In this document: one piece after another, positions 1 to 10,015 of the stretch
Layout of the letters: every line of letters begins with the position of its first letter
Position numbering within the stretch: position 1 is the stretch's first letter
DNA from: Buddleja alternifolia
Lineage: Eukaryota > Streptophyta > Magnoliopsida > Lamiales > Scrophulariaceae
NCBI GenBank assembly: GCA_019426215.1
Contig: CM033400.1
Location: 14,740,568 to 14,804,567 of the forward strand
DNA: 64,000 nt
Reading direction: 5' to 3'
Made by a program: the position numbers and the translations under genes
Notes under the pieces: model-generated
Seen by the model: only the letters and a program-made list of their open reading frames with translations
Database searches by the model: none
Told to the model about the DNA's origin: nothing

Positions 1-364
1 CTTGCTATATTTGCATTTCTCGATTTCGAGATCTGGCGGATGGATGTAAAGACTGCTTTCCTCAATGGAGAGATTAAGGAAGATATATACATGCAATAGC
101 CAGAGGGCTTTACTTTCGAAATGAGCGAACACAAAGTGTGTAAGCTCCAAAGGTCCATTTATGGATTAAAGCAGGCTTCCCAAAGCCGGAATGAACGGTT
201 TGACACTGTCATACAAGAGTATGGATATGTGCAAAACGCTGAAGAGGCTTGTGTGTACAAGAAAGTTAGTGGGAGCACAGTTACGTTTTTAATACTTTAC
301 GTTGATGATATTCTTTTGATCGGAAACGATATTGGAATGATGCAGTCGACTAAAGTATGGCTCT
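1..364 (+). pseudogene. Copia reverse transcriptase fragment (copia-1 copy)
   Basis: This encodes part of a Ty1/copia reverse transcriptase. Visible blocks are KTAFLNGEIKEDIYM, the IYGLKQAS block and the catalytic YVDDILLIGND block. A TAG follows DIYMQ (near 97-99), so the frame is closed. It starts before the window and is interrupted at 365 by an inserted LTR; the same RT resumes at 1775. It is a dead duplicate of the copia-1 sequence at 5402-5765 on the other strand. The family assignment is sure. Confidence 0.93.
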
Positions 365-1774
365 TGACACGCTAGAAGCTAACGTGTTTTGGTAGCAAGT
401 GCACTAGTCGTGTGTAGTAATAAAAGTGGACAAAAAGAAGTCCGGGTTGTCGAACCACAGAGACTTGAATTTTAGTTTATGATTGACAATAAGAAAAGGA
501 ATTAAAATAGATATTTAACTAAGCAAGAAGGTAGAAGAACTAAAACGAGAGTAAAGAGGGATTAAACTTCCAAGGTGGATGGGTGACTAAGGCTCATGTT
601 CGGGCACATGTTGCGTATAGCTATCCTAAGATCATTACCAATTCATTAGACATACATTGCTATGGTGAAAGATCCTAAGGTAAAGAATAACCGATGTCTC
701 GTGATAGGCTCCTATACTTAATTGGTGGTTTCCTAAGTATGTCTACCCGGAAATCTAACCACTAAGCATGCATTAAAGAGCTAGAGCTTTCTCGATTAAA
801 ATCGAACGACTTCACCCTGGAATCTTTACCAATGTCTAGGGCAATTCCTATTTGGTCGGTGATGTTGTGAAATTCTTGCACCCTAAGTCAACTTTCTCTC
901 GAATAATTCACCTAGGCATGATATCAAACACATGGTGATCAAGCATATGTAAGGCATTCACCCACAAAATCACAACACATAGCAATATACGAATTGAAAT
1001 GGAAAACAATCTTATTATCACAATACTAACAACATGGCCTTCTCATGGCCCTAGTTCAACAATTTAGCTCATAAAATGCATAAGGAAAAAGCTAAGCATA
1101 AGATCCATGTTCATAGACAAAGATGAATCTAAAGCTAAGAAACTCCCTATGTTGAATTGATGATCGAATCTTTAATTGGAGGCTTGAATCTTTTCTTTCC
1201 CATCTCTTTTGCTCTTCTAAAGTTATGAAAAGTGAGGTCCCAATCCCAAGAAATCCCCAAAATTCCTTTTGAATTCGAACCCCCCCTTTTTCCTTTCATT
1301 TTTGGCCTTTATACCTTCAACACCGCTGTATCGGCGCCCAGGCGTGACCCAAATGGCGCCTAGGCGCGGTCCAGGTGGCCTAAGTGGCTTGGGGAAGAAG
1401 TTGACTGGCGCCTAGGTGCGGACAAGGTGGCGCCTAGGCGCCACAGTGCGAAGTCTTAACCGTTTTCTTGTTTTTCAGCGCAGCAATTGTGTTTTCTTTA
1501 TAACATTCTCCACGGACCTCAGATTTGGATGATTCAAGTTTCCACGTGAAGCCAAAACGGAGCTCTACAACTTTCTAGAAAAAAGCTTCCTCAAATTCGA
1601 TTTCAAAATATTCTTAAATACTGTGTTTTTGTACACTTTACGTCGATTGCAGTGATTTTCCACCTTTACTCAATAAGCACATAGATTATACGCATATGTG
1701 GCATAAATCAAGCGATACATGAATCTAAAACATAAACGTAAGGGCTTAAAAACATGTAAAAATAACTCTTATCA
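365..1774 (-). mobile_element. Solo LTR, Athila-like gypsy (left arm)
   Basis: Read on the minus strand it begins TGATAAGAG and ends GCGTGTCA. It is flanked by a perfect 5-bp TSD, GCTCT (360-364 and 1775-1779), inside the copia RT. No internal region is present, so it is a solo LTR left by LTR-LTR recombination. It resembles the LTRs at 24130 and 40022 in start, in a GCGCCTAGGCGCC cluster (about 1330-1445), and in a terminal segment with TTCGACAACCCGGACT. Length is 1410 bp. Confidence 0.95.
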
Positions 1775-2076
1775 GCTCTCTAAACAATTTTTTGTGAAGG
1801 CTATGGGAGAGGCATCCTACGCACTTGGTATGAAGATATATTGAGAGAGATCGAGTAAGCTGCTAAGACTCTCCCAATCCGCATATATCAATCGCGTACT
1901 TAAGAGATTTAAGATGGAAGAATCCAAGAGAGGATTCTGGCCATTGGGATATGGGATTACACTTTCCAAGTCATTGTCTCCTAAGACTCGAGAAGAAAGA
2001 GTAAGAATGTCCCAAATACCTTATGCCTCGGCTATAGGTAGCATAATGTACGCGATGATATGCACAAGACCCGATG
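1775..2076 (+). pseudogene. Copia RT C-terminal fragment
   Basis: This continues the RT interrupted by the solo LTR: after the TSD the translation gives the SQSAYINRVLKRFKMEESK block, then the ASAIGSIMYAMICTRPDV block that precedes copia RNase H. An in-frame stop follows the MKIY block. Similarity stops at CTRPDV near 2076, where an unrelated sequence begins. The RNase H domain and 3' LTR are therefore missing from this copy and from its mirror copy. Confidence 0.9.
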
Positions 2077-2306
2077 TATGATTTGTTTGATCGAGAAATA
2101 GTGTCGTGATGTGTTTCATGGAGATGGTGCTTCTGGTTGTGAAAAGAAATAAGTTTTCTTCCTCCAAAAGATTCTGCAAGTTATTATATAAACTTTGAAA
2201 CCCTTTTTCCTTTTATGTTCAACTTGATCTCTCTTCTCGATATCTCTGCCGTAAATTGTCTTGAAGGGAAATTACATAATAAATATGATGCTTCAATGAT
2301 TTGTTT
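2077..2306. other. Unassigned segment of inverted repeat arm
   Basis: I recognise nothing coding here. It abuts the truncated copia RT and precedes a hairpin element. A TATA-like TTATTATATAAAC lies at about 2180, but nothing downstream supports a promoter. The mirror copy lies at 3460-3689. Confidence 0.5.
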
Positions 2307-2465
2307 CTTGTATACACTTGGTGTGGGACCTAGATATATGCACCAAGACACAACAAAATATAATGAAAAAATGTATATTCAATATAAAAATAAGTCAAAT
2401 ATTTGTTATTATTTTTTGTTGTGTCTTGGTGCATGCATTTGGGTCCCACATCGAGTATATACAAG
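2307..2465. repeat. 159-bp foldback (MITE-like or hairpin) element
   Basis: The two ends are imperfect inverted repeats of about 55 bp: CTTGTATACACTTGGTGTGG at the left and its near-complement at the right, each continuing into GCACCAAGACACAACA or its complement. The loop is AT-rich. It may be a small non-autonomous DNA element or a MIRNA-like precursor. No TSD is obvious. The mirror copy is at 3301-3459. Confidence 0.7.
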
Positions 2466-2495
2466 ATTTTTTCACGGATAGTGGATATATGGCTC

Positions 2496-3092
2496 TTCTT
2501 GAGTGGGGTTAAAATTTTCCTTACTCAGGATCTTATTGCTAATCTGGTCGCCCCACCTTTACACTGGGTTAAAATTAATATTGATGGCTCTTCTTTTGGT
2601 AATCCGGGACTTTCTGGAATTGGGGGCATAATTCGTAATCACAACGGGGAGTTCATTTCAGCTTTCTCTCAAAGCATTGGAACCACCACAAATAACATTG
2701 CTGAATTTTGGGCGGCTCGTGTTGCTCTCCAAGAAGCTATTAGACTTAGGCTTCTCAATGTTATTCTAGTCTCAGACTCATGCACTTTGGTTCAATGTTT
2801 TTGTGACAAAATGACGCAGGCACCAGCCATGCACACGCTCCTCATGGGCTGCCAAGAGCTCTAGCGTGATCTGACCCATCTCCGGGTCGATTTTTGCTAC
2901 CGAGAGACTAACCAAGTTGCGAATAATCTTGCTAAGGAGGCAGCCAAAGATGGTGACGTCCATCTTAGTATATATAATAGTTGCCCCCCCCCTCCCCGTT
3001 TGTATCCCGTTTTACTTAGGGATATGTCTGATGTTTTTTACCGCTTTTGGCCTATGGATGGTGAATATACTCTCTCGTGTAATATTATCTAA
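2496..3092 (+). pseudogene. LINE-type RNase H-like remnant
   Basis: One frame reads HWVKINIDGSSFGNPG, then GGIIRNHNGEF, NNIAEFWAARVAL, VILVSDSCTLV and NQVANNLAKEA, ending at TAA (3090-3092) with AATAAA just downstream. This is the order of the plant RVT_3-type RNase H domain found at the 3' end of LINE-like ORF2 proteins and in related host proteins. Three catalytic acids are visible (D of NIDGS, E of IAEF, D of VSDS). The fourth, usually D in VADxLA, is N here. A TAG at 2862-2864 splits the domain. It lies in the spacer of the inverted repeat and is present once. It is a dead fragment. Confidence 0.8.
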
Positions 3093-3274
3093 TCAATAAA
3101 ACTGTGTTCCTTAAAAATAACAAACACCAATTATAATATACATATGACAGAAGTCTTCTAAAAACTCATTAGTCATCATGTACCCTCTAATACTAAAATA
3201 ATATATACATATGTGTACCACAAGCCAAATTACATCTCAATCCATGTAAAAGTCCAAAACAAGAATCACATACA
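3093..3274. other. Inverted-repeat spacer, no gene seen
   Basis: AT-rich unique spacer between the LINE remnant and the right arm. I see no ORF or repeat in it. Confidence 0.5.
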
Positions 3275-3300
3275 CATATATCCACTATCCGTGAAAAAAT

Positions 3301-3459
3301 CTTGTATATACTCGATGTGGGACCCAAATGCATGCACCAAGACACAACAAAAAATAATAACAAATATTTGACTTATTTTTATATTGAATATACATTTTTT
3401 CATTATATTTTGTTGTGTCTTGGTGCATATATCTAGGTCCCACACCAAGTGTATACAAG
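3301..3459. repeat. Mirror copy of 159-bp foldback element
   Basis: Reverse-complement copy of 2307-2465, with the same internal inverted repeats. Whole-arm pairing places the two hairpins symmetrically around the palindrome centre (2883). Confidence 0.7.
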
Positions 3460-3689
3460 AAACAAATCATTGAAGCATCATATTTATTATGTAATTTCCC
3501 TTCAAGACAATTTACGGCAGAGATATCGAGAAGAGAGATCAAGTTGAACATAAAAGGAAAAAGGGTTTCAAAGTTTATATAATAACTTGCAGAATCTTTT
3601 GGAGGAAGAAAACTTATTTCTTTTCACAACCAGAAGCACCATCTCCATGAAACACATCACGACACTATTTCTCGATCAAACAAATCATA

Positions 3690-3991
3690 CATCGGGTCTT
3701 GTGCATATCATCGCGTACATTATGCTACCTATAGCCGAGGCATAAGGTATTTGGGACATTCTTACTCTTTCTTCTCGAGTCTTAGGAGACAATGACTTGG
3801 AAAGTGTAATCCCATATCCCAATGGCCAGAATCCTCTCTTGGATTCTTCCATCTTAAATCTCTTAAGTACGCGATTGATATATGCGGATTGGGAGAGTCT
3901 TAGCAGCTTACTCGATCTCTCTCAATATATCTTCATACCAAGTGAGTAGGATGCCTCTCCCATAGCCTTCACAAAAAATTGTTTAGAGAGC
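3690..3991 (-). pseudogene. Copia-1 RT C-terminal end
   Basis: Minus-strand continuation of copia-1 pol after the solo LTR insertion, with the same CTRPDV breakpoint as the left arm. RNase H, polypurine tract and 3' LTR of copia-1 are absent from the window. Confidence 0.9.
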
Positions 3992-5401
3992 TGATAAGAG
4001 TTATTTTTACATGTTTTTAAGCCCTTACGTTTATGTTTTAGATTCATGTATCGCTTGATTTATGCCACATATGCGTATAATCTATGTGCTTATTGAGTAA
4101 AGGTGGAAAATCACTGCAATCGACGTAAAGTGTACAAAAACACAGTATTTAAGAATATTTTGAAATCGAATTTGAGGAAGCTTTTTTCTAGAAAGTTGTA
4201 GAGCTCCGTTTTGGCTTCACGTGGAAACTTGAATCATCCAAATCTGAGGTCCGTGGAGAATGTTATAAAGAAAACACAATTGCTGCGCTGAAAAACAAGA
4301 AAACGGTTAAGACTTCGCACTGTGGCGCCTAGGCGCCACCTTGTCCGCACCTAGGCGCCAGTCAACTTCTTCCCCAAGCCACTTAGGCCACCTGGACCGC
4401 GCCTAGGCGCCATTTGGGTCACGCCTGGGCGCCGATACAGCGGTGTTGAAGGTATAAAGGCCAAAAATGAAAGGAAAAAGGGGGGGTTCGAATTCAAAAG
4501 GAATTTTGGGGATTTCTTGGGATTGGGACCTCACTTTTCATAACTTTAGAAGAGCAAAAGAGATGGGAAAGAAAAGATTCAAGCCTCCAATTAAAGATTC
4601 GATCATCAATTCAACATAGGGAGTTTCTTAGCTTTAGATTCATCTTTGTCTATGAACATGGATCTTATGCTTAGCTTTTTCCTTATGCATTTTATGAGCT
4701 AAATTGTTGAACTAGGGCCATGAGAAGGCCATGTTGTTAGTATTGTGATAATAAGATTGTTTTCCATTTCAATTCGTATATTGCTATGTGTTGTGATTTT
4801 GTGGGTGAATGCCTTACATATGCTTGATCACCATGTGTTTGATATCATGCCTAGGTGAATTATTCGAGAGAAAGTTGACTTAGGGTGCAAGAATTTCACA
4901 ACATCACCGACCAAATAGGAATTGCCCTAGACATTGGTAAAGATTCCAGGGTGAAGTCGTTCGATTTTAATCGAGAAAGCTCTAGCTCTTTAATGCATGC
5001 TTAGTGGTTAGATTTCCGGGTAGACATACTTAGGAAACCACCAATTAAGTATAGGAGCCTATCACGAGACATCGGTTATTCTTTACCTTAGGATCTTTCA
5101 CCATAGCAATGTATGTCTAATGAATTGGTAATGATCTTAGGATAGCTATACGCAACATGTGCCCGAACATGAGCCTTAGTCACCCATCCACCTTGGAAGT
5201 TTAATCCCTCTTTACTCTCGTTTTAGTTCTTCTACCTTCTTGCTTAGTTAAATATCTATTTTAATTCCTTTTCTTATTGTCAATCATAAACTAAAATTCA
5301 AGTCTCTGTGGTTCGACAACCCGGACTTCTTTTTGTCCACTTTTATTACTACACACGACTAGTGCACTTGCTACCAAAACACGTTAGCTTCTAGCGTGTC
5401 A
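3992..5401 (+). mobile_element. Solo LTR, Athila-like gypsy (right arm)
   Basis: TGATAAGAG..GCGTGTCA, 1410 bp, TSD AGAGC at 3987-3991 and 5402-5406. It is the mirror of 365-1774. Because the identical insertion with the same TSD is in both arms, the LTR inserted before the inverted duplication arose. Confidence 0.95.
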
Positions 5402-8312
5402 AGAGCCATACTTTAGTCGACTGCATCATTCCAATATCGTTTCCGATCAAAAGAATATCATCAACGTAAAGTATTAAAAACGTAACTGTGCTCCCACTAA
5501 CTTTCTTGTACACACAAGCCTCTTCAGCGTTTTGCACATATCCATACTCTTGTATGACAGTGTCAAACCGTTCATTCCGGCTTTGGGAAGCCTGCTTTAA
5601 TCCATAAATGGACCTTTGGAGCTTACACACTTTGTGTTCGCTCATTTCGAAAGTAAAGCCCTCTGGCTATTGCATGTATATATCTTCCTTAATCTCTCCA
5701 TTGAGGAAAGCAGTCTTTACATCCATCCGCCAGATCTCGAAATCGAGAAATGCAAATATAGCAAGCAAAATCGTAATGGATTTCAGCATCGCCAATGGCG
5801 AGAAGGTTTCCTCATAGTCAATGCCTTGCCTCTGAGTGAATCCTTTTGCCACGAGGCATGCTTTATAGGTAGCCACCTCTCCATCGACTCCAAGCTTCCG
5901 CTTATAGACCCACTTATATCCAATGGGCATCATGCCCTCAGGTGGGTCCATCAAGGTCCATACCTTGTTGGAGTCCATTTCAGACTTCATTATTTCAAGC
6001 TATTTTCCCGAATCAATGTCAAACCTTGTTTCCTTATAACTCTTTGGATCAGAGTCTAAGGGAGGATCTTCTGAGTTCTTTTCTTCCAATAGGCCAAGCC
6101 ATCTTTCAGGTGCCTTTGGAACTCTTTCAGATCTCCACAAGGGTTGTGTGTTCTCAGTAGGTATATTGGAATTAGCTTCATTGGTGTCAGGTGGGATGTT
6201 TTGTACTCCTTGATTCGAATCACTTTGATTCATCTCATCAAGTTCTACATCCTCGCCTTTCCTATCCAAAAGGAATCCTTTTTCTATGAAATTGGCATTT
6301 TTTGAAACAATCACTTTTTGTTCCATAGGGTTGTAGAAGTAGTATCCAATAGTTTCTTTTGGATACCCTACAAAATAACACAAAGAGGATTTGGGATCCA
6401 ATTTGTCTCCGACTAAATGCTTTACATAAGCGGGGCACCCCCATATTCTCAAGTGAGCATACGAGGGTGACTTTCCACACCAAGTTTCATATAGGTCTTG
6501 GGCACAGTCTTGGACAGTGCCCTATTCAACAAATAGGTCTCCATTTCAAGCGCATAGCCCTACACAGACTTAGGAACTTCAGTGAAACTCATCATGGATC
6601 GAACCATATCCAACAATGTTCGATTCCTTCGCTCGGCTACACCATTATGTTGAAACGTTCCTAGCGGAGTCCACTGTGAGAGAATCCCATTCTCTTTAAG
6701 ATAATCAATGAACTCAGAAGACAAGTATTCTCCTCCCCAATCAGATCGAAGAGCTTTAATACTTTTTCCAAGTTGCTTCTCTAACTCATATCTAAACTCC
6801 TTGAATTTCTCAAAGGATTCAGATTTTTATCTCATCAGATATACGTAACCATACCGAGAGTCATCGTCAGTGAAGGTTGTGAAGTAGCTAAACCCTCATC
6901 GAGCATTTATGCTCATAGGGCCGCACACATCCGTATGAATCAAATCCAATGGACTTGTGGCTCGTTCCGCTTTACCTAAAAATGGCGACTTAGTCATTTT
7001 CCCTTTAAGACACGATTCGCAAGTTGTCAATTCATCCAAGTTTTAGAGACCTAAATGAGTTGCCAAACTTCGAATTCTTTCTTTTGAGATATGACGTAGT
7101 CTCTTGCGCCACATTAGTGCGTTTTCTTGATTATCTTGTTCACATTTATTTCTTAGTTAAATATTGAGATTAGAAATTGTTGGGAAAACAGTATAAACTC
7201 CATCTTGCAATTTTGATTCCATAATAAGAGATGATTCATAAGATAAAAACAAAATTTTAATAAGAATCTCAAAATAATAACCCTCTTGATCCAAAATCGG
7301 AATCGAGATAATGTTTCTGATTATTTCAGGAACAAAATAAACAGAATTTAATAATAAATTTCTATCTCCTATCCCTAAGTAGATCGTCCCCATGGCTTTG
7401 GCAGCAACCCGTGCTCCATTTCCCATCCACAGGGTCATGTCTCCTCTACTTAGCTCATTGATTCTTGTCATCTCCTGCATGTTATTTCAGATATGAACTC
7501 CATATCCAGTGTCTAGAATCTAAGAAGAATCGTTAACCGAAAAGTTAACTTCAACAAAGAACGTACCTTGAGCAGGTGGCTCTTTGCAGTTCCTTTACCA
7601 GTGCCCAGTCTTCCCACATTTGAAGCACTTATCTGATTTAGCTTTCTTACCCTTCATGATTCCTCCTTTGCCTTTCAGTTTCTTAGTCTTGTTCTTCTTC
7701 TTGTTACCCTTCTTAGGTTTAGAAGATGAATTCATAAGAAGCACCGACTTGTCTTTCTTTATAGTGCTTTCAGCCGTCTTCAGCATGTTCAACAACTCAG
7801 GAAGCTTAGCTTCAAGTTGATTCATGTTGAAGTTGACCACAAATTGGTCATAAGAACTAGGGAGTGACTGTAGGACTAAGTCCATAGATAGCTCGTCACT
7901 AAGCACCACACCAAGATTAGCCAACTTTTCAATCAGCCCTATCATCTTGAGCATGTGCGTACTTACATCAGAGCCATCAGTCATGCGAGCCCTGAAAAAC
8001 TCCCTTGAGATTGCAAATCTCTCTCTCCTAGATTTAGTACCATATAGCTCTTGCAAATGGAGAAGAATCGATGCAGAGTTCTCGATCATCTCGCGTTGCT
8101 TTTGCAATTCATTGCTCGTGTTCCTTCCATTGCTGGTACTGGAATTTCTCATCATCAGATGAATCCTCTTCCGGCTCTTCTTGCACTGGTATGTCAAGGA
8201 CATACCCCCTTTTCTCAGACAAAAGGATAATCTTAAGGTTACGAAACCTATCTTTAAAGTTAGGACCGGTTAGTCTGTTTGTTTCTAGAATTGTTTTGAA
8301 TGGATTAGATAT
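5402..8312 (-). pseudogene. Copia-1 gag-pol, degenerate
   Basis: Ty1/copia polyprotein in gag-PR-INT-RT order on the minus strand. Gag (8312 to about 7600) shows LTGPNF near its start, an LQSLPSSYDQF block and a CFKCGKTGHW zinc knuckle. The expected ATG is ATA (about 8312), and a frameshift follows the YVLDIPVQEE block. The protease motif reads DTG. Integrase shows the zinc-site ESCLKGKM block and catalytic-site blocks HTDVCGP, RSDWGGEY and NGVAERRNRTL. RT begins at about 5990 with KWVYKRKLGVDGE, and the catalytic YVDD block is near 5460. Multiple stops and frameshifts (for example after the zinc knuckle and inside INT) make it non-functional. The lineage within copia is left open. Confidence 0.93.
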
Positions 8313-9997
8313 ACGTGTTATCTACAAAATGTACGAGACAATAGATAATTAACGTATTTTCAAATAAAGTTCTTATAAAATTTGATCTTTAATTGTACAA
8401 GTCTCCCACTATTTTTCCAAATCCTACCACCCTCTTGGTGTGATTCGAAGAATAGTAAATTCTTTAGTGGGCTTAAGATCTATTCAAACTTCATCATATG
8501 CCCCATTTTCTGAGCTAACATATGACTAGTTCGAACAGTAGCCTTACTGGGCCTTCTATCTTCCTTGATAGTTCTCAAGATCTTTTTCCTCATCTTTCGC
8601 ATGTGCCCCATTTTCTGAGCTAACACATGGTAGTCGATGTTAGGTTTGACCCATCAAATATCCCGTGGTCAATCATCAATTCCATTACCCCCATTTTCTG
8701 AGCTAAGTAATGAAACCAATAATCCCATAGGGCATCAAATGCTTAGTAATGCTCACAGCCTTTCTTAGGTTCAACCCACCCCATTTTCTGAGCAAATGGA
8801 TTTGAACTTCAGCGGCATATCACATGGCAATTACTTATGATGGAAGGAATGAAAATAGAACTCCAATTCTATTCCCACATTAGCCTTATATTTTTCAAGG
8901 AGGGAATTACATTGCATACATGTAGGTCTCATCAGTATTACAATTATCTTGTTTAGTTATCTATCATATGCATGCATTTCACAACACATCACATATCGTA
9001 TTGGAAAGATAAATAAACATCCCATAAAGCGGTAAATTGAAGATGAACCACCTCGAGCCCTAACCTACTAACCCACGGAGCCAAAGTGGGCCAAGACATT
9101 CTAGAAAATAAAAACAACTAGAATATTACAATGGGTCCCACCACAGCATACAAGTCTTCAAGTCTTGGCTTTGTCTTCTCGCTCCGTCTTCGATTACATA
9201 GTCTATCAACTACTACTAATCTACTTGACAGAAAAGTAAAAGCCAAATCGGCTATTTTTACAACTCTAGAATATTACATACAATGAAAACCATACAACAT
9301 AGACTAGGCTCATGGTTCATCCTCATCACATGAGCATGCCAAGCAACAAACATATATATGCGATATCCAAAATTTACCCATCCGTCATCCAAACAAAATT
9401 GCAAATTTCATCGGGATAATATCGATTTTCAATTTCCAAAAACCTTTTCAGAAATTATAGGTTTTTAAACAATTAACTGGAGTCAGGTTCTTAGGTTACC
9501 CGACCTTTCGGCATCAAAAACGAGAGAAAAAAATCGATCCGAGTCTGCTGGCCACGCCTGAGCACCGGCAGAACCACGCCCAGGCGCCTGGGCGCCAGTC
9601 ACCCCGCGCCTGGTCACGGGCAACAACACCTGTTGCTGTAAGGGATTTCTCCCTTTTTCATCCTTGAGTGATTCGTTCAGTTAATGATGGACGAATTTGA
9701 TCCCACCTCGGGCTAGGCATAATCACTCGACAATTGAGCCTTCGGCCTGATTATCTCGCAACGTCCTACCACTGGTGATTCCAAAATCATCCTTCATCAT
9801 CCAAATAAATCAACACACACCTAAGATTCATCTTTTCCAATTGAATTTTCAAAACCAAAAATGTTTTCACAAAACTATCAATTATATCCCAATCTAAAAA
9901 TCAATTTTCCTAAGCAACGAACATATTTTTAACATGCACCAATTTACATATGCGTAAATAAAACATGCTAACATATTATATAGCTTAATCGAGCCAA
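8313..9997 (-). other. Copia-1 untranslated leader
   Basis: This 1.7-kb non-coding leader lies between the PBS and gag. It contains the four constant-loop hairpins (8494-8807) near gag and a GC-rich cluster (9548-9620) with CGCCCAGGCGCC and GGGCGCC words. A TTTTGTAG acceptor-like site lies just upstream of gag on the sense strand. No ORF is supported. Confidence 0.8.
8494..8807 (-). promoter_or_regulatory. Four constant-loop hairpins in copia-1 leader
   Basis: The 18-nt word CCCCATTTTCTGAGCTAA (sense: TTAGCTCAGAAAATGGGG) occurs at 8501, 8606, 8689 and, with one change, 8779. Each copy is flanked by inverted arms that differ between copies: TCATATG/CATATGA (8494-8525), CATGTG/CACATG (8600-8629), CATTAC/GTAATG (8683-8712) and GTTCAA.CCA/TGG..TTGAAC (8769-8807). 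The loop is constant and the stem varies but stays complementary, which points to RNA secondary structure. Function is inferred: packaging, dimerisation or translational control of the genomic RNA. Confidence 0.8.
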
Positions 9998-10015
9998 CCA
10001 TGGCCCTGATACCAC
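9998..10015 (-). other. Copia-1 primer binding site
   Basis: On the minus strand, GTGGTATCAGGGCC directly follows the LTR end. It resembles the TGGTATCAGAGC PBS (initiator tRNA-Met) usual in plant copia elements, with one substitution. Confidence 0.85.

Larger units (their letters stand above)
1..2491 (+). repeat. Left arm of large inverted repeat
   Basis: Position x in this arm pairs with position 5766-x on the opposite strand, with no indel at the anchor points checked (121/5645, 365/5401, 1774/3992, 2215/3551, 2481/3285). The only difference I noticed is one substitution near 1821. The arm carries a copia RT fragment, a solo LTR with its TSD, and a hairpin-containing segment. It probably extends left of the window, because its partner continues past 5765 into copia-1. 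Similarity ends abruptly after 2491. Confidence 0.95.
3275..5765 (-). repeat. Right arm of large inverted repeat
   Basis: Reverse complement of 1-2491. It contains the mirrored hairpin (3301-3459), copia RT tail (3690-3991), solo LTR (3992-5401) and RT core. Beyond 5765 the copia-1 sequence continues to 10 kb, so this is the arm attached to the parental element. Confidence 0.95.

Noticed and set aside
2215..2481. 88-codon ORF starting MFNLISLLDISAV, duplicated at 3285-3551
   Set aside because: It runs through the foldback element and identity is explained by the inverted repeat; no domain.
8494..8807. CRISPR-like array (regularly spaced repeat word)
   Set aside because: Plant context, only four copies, stems differ, no cas genes; it is a retrotransposon leader.
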